Shown here: piece after piece, positions 5,988-11,102 of the stretch
Position numbering within the stretch: position 1 is the stretch's first letter
Layout: every line of letters begins with the position of its first letter
NCBI GenBank assembly: GCA_949290725.1
Contig: CASEST010000109.1
Coordinates: 1 to 11,102, forward strand
From: an uncultured bacterium
GTDB lineage: Bacteria; Bacillota_I; Bacilli_A; RFN20; CAG-826
Reading direction: 5' to 3'
DNA: 11,102 nt
Notes under the pieces: model-generated
The model's database searches: none
Seen by the model: the letters and a program-made list of their open reading frames with translations, nothing else
What the model was told of the DNA's origin: nothing
Made by a program: the position numbers and the translations under genes

Positions 5988-6806
5988 TTAACCTAATGTA
6001 GCTTCAAGTATCATCATTATTACAAAACCAAGAACAAAAGATAATAATCCAACATGTGAATTTTTATTTTCATCATTACTTGAAGCATTAGGAATTAAAT
6101 CATCGATAATTACATAAATCATACATCCACCAGCAAAAGATAAAGCCCATGGCATTAAATATGAAATATAATAAGCTAAAAATACCCCAATTAGAGCAGA
6201 TAAAGGCTCAACAAGCCCAGAAAAAGTTCCATATAAAAATGCTTTATTAGCAGAATTAGTCGTTTCTTTTAAAGGAAGGGCGATTGCAGCCCCTTCCGGA
6301 ACATTTTGAATAGCGATACCAATAGAAATCATTAAAGCACTAGATAAAGCAGTAAATAAATCTAAGTTAGGATTAGCATTAAAATTTGCTAAAGCAACTC
6401 CAAGCGCTACACCAACACTTAAACCTTCAGGAATATTATGGATAGTAACTGCTAAAAACATCTTATTCGCCCTAGATAATTTTGATGTTTTAACACCTTC
6501 TTCTAGTTTAGTTTGGGCATGAATATGAGGAACTAATTTATCAATTAATAAAAGCAAACCGATACCGAGTAAAAAGCCAATAACAGCAACTAAAATCGAA
6601 GGCATGTAACTTACATCAGACTCCATCGAAGGCATTATTAAACCAAAAATTGCCGCTGCAAGCATTACTCCGGCTGCAAATCCATTAAATAATTGATTTA
6701 AACTACTGCTAATTTTCTTTCCAAAAAGATAAACTGATGCACTGCCTATAGTAGTAGCTAGAAACGGTATTAAAAGGATAATAATCGAATAAGTAATTTC
6801 GTTCAT
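5988..6806 (-). CDS. ZIP-family divalent metal transporter
   Basis: This 272-residue membrane protein has about eight hydrophobic segments. It carries the two ZIP metal-site helices: HNIPEG at 123-128 (TM4) and QNVPEGA at 168-174 (TM5), where the usual histidine is Q168. GLVEP at 197-201 and a PHIH motif (93-96) in the loop after TM3 also fit. The layout is that of the GufA/ZIP branch, which moves zinc, iron or manganese across the cytoplasmic membrane into the cell; the exact ion cannot be told. Length and start match the family (N-terminal segment LLIPFLATTIGSASVYLF). No Shine-Dalgarno precedes the ATG; instead TATAAT lies only nine bases upstream, suggesting a leaderless or nearly leaderless message. 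It is a single gene, separated from the tRNA operon by a terminator. Confidence 0.92.
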   Translation of the reverse strand: MNEITYSIIILLIPFLATTIGSASVYLFGKKISSSLNQLFNGFAAGVMLAAAIFGLIMPSMESDVSYMPSILVAVIGFLLGIGLLLLIDKLVPHIHAQTKLEEGVKTSKLSRANKMFLAVTIHNIPEGLSVGVALGVALANFNANPNLDLFTALSSALMISIGIAIQNVPEGAAIALPLKETTNSANKAFLYGTFSGLVEPLSALIGVFLAYYISYLMPWALSFAGGCMIYVIIDDLIPNASSNDENKNSHVGLLSFVLGFVIMMILEATLG

Positions 6807-6815
6807 AATTTTAAA

Positions 6816-6821
6816 ATTATA
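6816..6821 (-). promoter_or_regulatory. -10 box of the ZIP transporter gene, near-leaderless
   Basis: TATAAT on the minus strand is nine bases from the ATG at 6806. A start six to seven bases downstream of it leaves a leader of only about three bases, and the DNA between has no purine-rich ribosome site. The -35 region (TTTAAT about 17 bp upstream) is weak. Confidence 0.5.
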
Positions 6822-6887
6822 GACATTTTTTAATAAAATTAAAATTATAAAATAAAGTAATAATTTTATTTAAATGCTTATTAAAAT

Positions 6888-6942
6888 AAAAAACCCCAGT
6901 CGCACATTACATCGTCTCGATTTTTTGTGCAACTTTTGGGGG
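6888..6942 (-). terminator. Nested hairpin with T6 tail ending the tRNA operon (possible small RNA)
   Basis: On the minus strand the RNA would read: CCCCC (6942-6938), AAAA, GTTGCAC (6933-6927), A-rich loop, ATCG-AGA-CGAT hairpin (6921-6911), GTAAT, GTGCGAC (6905-6899), T, GGGG (6897-6894), then TTTTTT (6893-6888). GTTGCAC pairs with GTGCGAC over seven positions (one G-U), CCCC pairs with GGGG, and the four-base inner hairpin sits at the apex. It starts 15 bases after the CCA of tRNA-Thr, so it certainly can act as an intrinsic terminator. The nested design is more elaborate than termination needs. Confidence 0.75.
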
Positions 6943-6957
6943 TATCTTCAATTTATT

Positions 6958-7033
6958 TGGTGCCTTCTGCCGGAATCGAACCAGCAACCTACTGATTACA
7001 AATCAGTTGCTCTGCCAGTTGAGCTAAGAAGGC
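6958..7033 (-). tRNA. tRNA-Thr (anticodon UGU)
   Basis: Acceptor arms GCCTTCT and AGAAGGC pair fully, discriminator A is at 6961, and CCA is encoded (6960-6958). The D arm contains AGCTCAACTGGCAGAGC. The anticodon arm is ACTGA-TTTGTAA-TCAGT with anticodon TGT, and the T arm contains GGTTCGATTCC. It is 76 bases long and the last of three tRNA genes in the operon. Confidence 0.96.
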
Positions 7034-7041
7034 AGATAATC

Positions 7042-7116
7042 TGGTGGGCGCTATTGGGATTGAACCAATGACCTCTTCCGTGTGAAGGAAGCGCTCTCCC
7101 ACTGAGCTAAGCGCCC
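7042..7116 (-). tRNA. tRNA-Val (anticodon CAC)
   Basis: Acceptor arms GGGCGCT and AGCGCCC pair, with discriminator A and encoded CCA (7044-7042). The anticodon arm is CTTCC-TTCACAC-GGAAG, so the anticodon is CAC, reading GUG. The T arm contains GGTTCAATCCC. It is 75 bases long. A dedicated CAC valine tRNA is somewhat unusual in an AT-rich genome, where the UAC species normally suffices. Confidence 0.93.
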
Positions 7117-7151
7117 TTATTTAGCACTTAACTATTCTTGGCTATTTTTAA

Positions 7152-7228
<77 letters not shown>

Positions 7229-7250
7229 ATAAGATAACCAATGCTTGAAT

Positions 7251-7279
7251 ATTATATAAATAAATAAAAAGATTGTAAA
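7251..7279 (-). promoter_or_regulatory. Strong sigma-A type promoter of the tRNA operon
   Basis: On the minus strand, TTTACA (7279-7274) and TATAAT (7256-7251) are separated by exactly 17 bp. They match the consensus at five of six and six of six positions. Transcription would begin near 7244, just ahead of tRNA-Ile. This is the best promoter in the window, as expected for stable RNA genes. Confidence 0.82.
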
Positions 7280-7299
7280 GATTAAAATAAAATTATTTA

Positions 7300-10200
7300 T
7301 TAAAAAATATCCGCTACTTCTTCAATTTTTGCATCAATTAGCGATAATAAAAACATCTTTACATTTTCTTTTTGATATTTAGGAAATAACTTTAAAATAT
7401 TATTTTTATAAATATTTAATTGACGCTTATAAGCTTCATCATCAATCTTTTTAGTTTTATAATCAATAATATATATTTTATCTTTATATATTAATAAAAG
7501 GTCGATTATTCCTTTTTGATTATCATCTAAATAAGAATATTCTTTTCTAATTAAAACTTCTTTATCATCTTTTAATGATTTTAAAATAGGTAAATCAATT
7601 ACTTTAGCAATAATAGTTTTTTCTTTTTCATCTTTAATAAATGATAAATCTCTCTTTTTAAAATCATATATTTCTAATAAAGCATGTAATTTAGTTCCAA
7701 ATTCTAATTTTTCATTATTAATTTCTTGATCGCTCTTTAATAAAGAATGCGAAGCTTTTTTATTAATCTTTTCTTTAAAATCATAATGAAGTTCACTACT
7801 TTCTAATTTAACTTCTTCCTTAATATTAATTAAACCTTCTTCTTTAGATGATGAAGGAATATAATTCGTTTTAAAATCAATAAATTTAAAATAAGTTAAT
7901 GGAGTTATATCTTGATTTAATTTATAAAATTCATTAATGAATTTTATAAATAAATCATCATTAATAAATTCTTCTTTAATATAATTTTGTTTATTATTTT
8001 CTAAAGTATAATAATAATTTTTATAAGAAGATTCATTATATTCATTATTAAAGATAGAATGATTAAAAATAAAACTTACAATAATAAAATTAATCATTTT
8101 TTTATTTAAATTAATAAATTTTTCTAATAAAACGATCAATTCATCACTTCTACTTTGATAAGATATTAAAAAATTAGGAATATTTTTTAATTCGCTCCAA
8201 GTAAGATTATTAGCGGCTTCATTAACTAATTTATTACCTACATAATTCCCTTTAGAATAACTTGGTTTATAAATATAGCCTTTACCAAAAGAAATTAAAT
8301 CTTCAACTAGATTTTCATTATCTCTTAAAAATAAATCAGCTAATTGATTACTTTGATATTTTTTTAAAGAATTATGATTAAATTTATAATCGATTAAAAT
8401 ATTAAATATAGTAATTACTTTATTTAAGTTATTAATGATTACTTTAATTTGTTCATCATCATTAAATAACTTATTAACTAGTTCTTTATAAGTAGGTGAA
8501 AGTTCATAATGATATCTAAATGAATTTTTTAATTCAGTTAAAATTGTTGATTCTTTAGTTAAATCACCAACAAAAAATAAAGATTCTTTAGCTCGAGTAA
8601 AAGCAACATATAAGAGTCTTTCAAATTCATTTCGCCCTTCTTTTTCTTCCTTTTTTTTGCTCATTGAAAGATAGAAAGTATTAACATCTTCATCCATTCC
8701 ACGATTTTTTAAAGAAATTCCATATTCTTTATCGACCATCATCGATAAACTTTTAGCTTGATTATAAAATTTATTTTCGCTTAATGGTAAATAAACAATT
8801 TTATATTCTAATCCTTTAGATTTATGAATTGTTGTTAAATCAATAGCATTTAAAGAAGAAATTAAAGATGTTCCAGCTAATTCGCTACGATACTTATTAA
8901 ATAAAGTAAATAATTCACTATATCCTTCATATCCTTCGCCAGTATTATCAAAAGTCTCAGCAATCTTATATAAATATTCGATTTTATTTAAAGCATTAGA
9001 AACATCACCAATCTTATTTAAATTTTTAATAATATTAAATTCATTAATCAAACTATTAAAGATTTTAGCTGTGCTTTGATCTTTTAATTCCTCTGATAGT
9101 TTTTTCATCTTTAAATAAACTTCATTATTTAAATATTCTTGATGGTCAGCACCTAATAAATTAAAGATAGTTTTATCATCATATTCATATAAATAACTTC
9201 TTAATATTGAAGTTAAATAATGTTTAACTTTAATTTCTTGAATCAACTTATTTTCTTTTTTTAATTCATTAAATAAAGAAAATAATGATTCAATAACTAT
9301 AATTGGATCAATCTCACGAACATTCTCATCAAAGATAACATTTATTGGAAGACCATTATCTTCAAAAATAGTTTTATAAGCATCAAAATTAGTTTTTCTT
9401 TTAGTTAAAATAGCAAAATCTTTAAATTCACATTTACGATATTTTATTCCATTATTAGTTGAATCGATTACTAGATAGCCTTCTTTAATCTTTTTTAAAA
9501 TATCATTTAAAATTAGATAAGCTTCATTTTCTGTCTCATTTTTAACATAATCAAATTTTAAATGATTAGTTAAAATATTGAATCCAAACTGGTTATTCTG
9601 ATATTTCTTTAATTCTTCATCATGAAAAATATCGCTTTCTTCATCATAAACTAATATTTCTTTATCGCTAAAATCAACCCCACCGTTATCTAAACTCATA
9701 TTATTCATAAAATATTGATTTATTTGTTCAAGAATAATTTTTAAAGAACGGTAATTGATATTCATATCAATTGCTTCTTTATTTTCTCTTTCACCTTTAA
9801 TTAAATATTCATTTCTTCTTGAAGCGAAAATCGCTGGATTAGCATATCTAAAGCGATAGATTGATTGTTTTAAATCGCCAACAACAAATAATTTATTCTT
9901 TCCATTAGCTGCTAAAGCATTAATAAAACTTTCTTGAATATCATTCGTATCTTGATATTCATCAACTAAAATAAATTTAAATGTATTAATAATCTCTTCT
10001 TTTATTAAATTATATTTAGGATTATTGACTAATTCCAAAGCAAGATTAGAAATATCACTAAAAGTATAAGATGAAGATAATCTTTTATATTCTTCAATTT
10101 TTCTATCCAATACTTTAATAATTTTAAAAATATTATTAATTGCAATATTTTGTTTATTTAATAAGCGGGCTTGTTCTTTTAAATCCTTAAAATCAGATAT

Positions 10201-11082
10201 ACATGCTTTAAAAGCTTTAAAATTATTAAAAAAGGAATTATAGGCTAAAGAAGCATCAAAACTTAATTTTTTAGCGACACTAGCTGACTTTCTTAATTTT
10301 AAAGAGCGATTAAAAAAGAGCTCATCTAAAATTAACTCGATATCTTTCTTTACAATAAGTTCAATAAACTCCTTAATATTTTCATAATGGTCTTCGTTTA
10401 ATTCGGCTAATTCATCATTAAATTCTTCAAAAGATTCTATTAATTTAAAGAAAAAATTCTCAAAAGAATATTCATAAAAATCTTCTTTAAATCTTAAGAA
10501 TAAATCATTATCTAAAAACATCTCTAAAAAGAGTTCTTCTTCTTTTTTAGGTAATGTTTTAAGCTTTTTATTTATTTCTAAAATGATCGAGATTAAGGAA
10601 TCTTCACTTCGATAAGCAAATTGCTTAATTAAACTAGCTAATTCAATTTTTCTTGGATCAGCATCATCAAAAGCATATACTTCATTTAAATATTCTTCTA
10701 AAAATTGACGAGTTTTAGCTTCAATAATTGAACTAGAAATAATATTAAAATTAGGATTAATTCCGAGTTGAACCCCATATTTTCTAACTAAAAAAGATGA
10801 AAAAGAGTCGAAAGTTTGAATATGAGCTGAAGAGATTTCTTCAGCTAAAGGAGAATTTTTTTGATTAAACTTTTCGATAATTTTACTTTTCATTTGATAA
10901 GCTGCATTATCAGTAAAAGTTAAAACTAATAAATTATTTATCTCGTATTCTTTTTTATTGATAATATTAAAAACTTTTTCAGTTAAAACTGCAGTTTTAC
11001 CGCTTCCTGCACCAGCTGAAATTAAAACATCATTTTTCGAATTTAAAGCTTTTAGTTGATATTCATTAAATTTAACTTCCAT
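7300..11082 (-). CDS. addA: AddA subunit of the AddAB helicase-nuclease
   Basis: This is the large subunit of the RecBCD-like enzyme that resects double-strand DNA ends for RecA-dependent repair. Numbered from an upstream ATG at 11094, the UvrD-type motifs are SAGAGSGKT (26-34), FILVDEYQDT (374-383), GDLKQSIYRFRYANP (406-420), NYRS (447-450), TTIHKSKGLEYKIVYLP (754-770) and ERLLYVAFTRAKE (825-837). A RecB-type nuclease domain closes the protein: FGTKLHALLE with H1137, GIIDLLL with D1198, IIDYKT with D1211 and K1213, and QLNIYK. All catalytic residues are present. I prefer ATG 11082 (1260 residues) because GAGG lies six bases upstream of it and the family starts with a short tail before the Q motif EYQ. 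It overlaps a probable addB end, so translation is likely coupled. Length is normal to slightly long. Confidence 0.95.
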   Translation of the reverse strand: MEVKFNEYQLKALNSKNDVLISAGAGSGKTAVLTEKVFNIINKKEYEINNLLVLTFTDNAAYQMKSKIIEKFNQKNSPLAEEISSAHIQTFDSFSSFLVRKYGVQLGINPNFNIISSSIIEAKTRQFLEEYLNEVYAFDDADPRKIELASLIKQFAYRSEDSLISIILEINKKLKTLPKKEEELFLEMFLDNDLFLRFKEDFYEYSFENFFFKLIESFEEFNDELAELNEDHYENIKEFIELIVKKDIELILDELFFNRSLKLRKSASVAKKLSFDASLAYNSFFNNFKAFKACISDFKDLKEQARLLNKQNIAINNIFKIIKVLDRKIEEYKRLSSSYTFSDISNLALELVNNPKYNLIKEEIINTFKFILVDEYQDTNDIQESFINALAANGKNKLFVVGDLKQSIYRFRYANPAIFASRRNEYLIKGERENKEAIDMNINYRSLKIILEQINQYFMNNMSLDNGGVDFSDKEILVYDEESDIFHDEELKKYQNNQFGFNILTNHLKFDYVKNETENEAYLILNDILKKIKEGYLVIDSTNNGIKYRKCEFKDFAILTKRKTNFDAYKTIFEDNGLPINVIFDENVREIDPIIVIESLFSLFNELKKENKLIQEIKVKHYLTSILRSYLYEYDDKTIFNLLGADHQEYLNNEVYLKMKKLSEELKDQSTAKIFNSLINEFNIIKNLNKIGDVSNALNKIEYLYKIAETFDNTGEGYEGYSELFTLFNKYRSELAGTSLISSLNAIDLTTIHKSKGLEYKIVYLPLSENKFYNQAKSLSMMVDKEYGISLKNRGMDEDVNTFYLSMSKKKEEKEGRNEFERLLYVAFTRAKESLFFVGDLTKESTILTELKNSFRYHYELSPTYKELVNKLFNDDEQIKVIINNLNKVITIFNILIDYKFNHNSLKKYQSNQLADLFLRDNENLVEDLISFGKGYIYKPSYSKGNYVGNKLVNEAANNLTWSELKNIPNFLISYQSRSDELIVLLEKFINLNKKMINFIIVSFIFNHSIFNNEYNESSYKNYYYTLENNKQNYIKEEFINDDLFIKFINEFYKLNQDITPLTYFKFIDFKTNYIPSSSKEEGLINIKEEVKLESSELHYDFKEKINKKASHSLLKSDQEINNEKLEFGTKLHALLEIYDFKKRDLSFIKDEKEKTIIAKVIDLPILKSLKDDKEVLIRKEYSYLDDNQKGIIDLLLIYKDKIYIIDYKTKKIDDEAYKRQLNIYKNNILKLFPKYQKENVKMFLLSLIDAKIEEVADIF

Positions 11083-11102
11083 CGTCAACCTCATCTAAAT
11101 TA
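11072..11102 (-). CDS. Possible 3' end of addB (last nine codons)
   Basis: A minus-strand frame open from the window edge reads NLDEVDDGS and stops at TAA (11074-11072), overlapping the first codons of addA. In Firmicutes addB normally lies directly upstream of addA with a short overlap, and an acidic tail is plausible. Nine residues cannot identify the protein, so this call rests on gene order only. Confidence 0.35.
   Translation of the reverse strand, partial: NLDEVDDGS

Noticed and set aside
6874..7071. Plus-strand open frame of 65 codons with LPESNQQPTDYKSVALPVELRR-like text
   Set aside because: It is the antisense of tRNA-Thr and the terminator; this text is a well-known false protein produced by tRNA genes.
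11083..11094. Upstream ATG of addA at 11094
   Set aside because: The DNA between it and ATG 11082 contains the GAGG ribosome site, and no ribosome site fits the upstream ATG.

Overview
The window is very AT-rich, densely packed, low-GC DNA. Shine-Dalgarno sites of the AAGGAG type precede most genes, all intact genes end in TAA, and every tryptophan codon I checked in them is TGG, so the standard bacterial code fits better than the mycoplasma code. Three tRNA genes carry an encoded CCA end. This points to a small-genome Bacillota/Mycoplasmatota-type bacterium (Erysipelotrichales-, RF39- or Acholeplasma-like). I cannot place it more precisely from sequence alone.

Left part (1-2686) is a redox cassette. 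On the minus strand lie a flavodoxin, an aldo/keto reductase, what looks like the decayed tail of a second flavodoxin, and the 5' end of a flavin reductase that runs off the window. A LysR-type regulator is transcribed divergently from an 84-96 bp spacer holding a near-perfect palindrome, and is the obvious candidate controller of the cassette.

Middle part (2687-5987) is a zone of gene decay. A nuclease-helicase gene of the DUF2075/Schlafen-group-3 helicase family (2715-4679) carries three separate breaks: an in-frame TGA and two single-base length changes in A tracts. Upstream of it, an unannotated minus-strand stretch (about 4889-5008) reads like the C-terminal part of an N-formylglutamate amidohydrolase. 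Next is a Cro/XRE-like HTH gene (5044-5432) broken by one missing base, again in an A tract. It converges on a small unrecognised gene (5434-5808). Three one-base homopolymer indels in about 2 kb could be real decay or sequencing error; this is the main question the window raises.

Right part (5988-11102) is housekeeping. A ZIP-family metal transporter gene is apparently expressed from a near-leaderless promoter. A three-tRNA operon (Ile-GAU, Val-CAC, Thr-UGU) has a strong promoter and ends in an elaborate nested hairpin with a T tail. Last is a complete AddA helicase-nuclease gene, whose start is overlapped by a reading frame that is probably the end of addB. All run on the minus strand.

I found no CRISPR array, insertion sequence or phage module, and no new multi-gene system. 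The most interesting signals are the broken nuclease-helicase gene, the shared A-tract frameshifts and the structured RNA after the tRNA operon.
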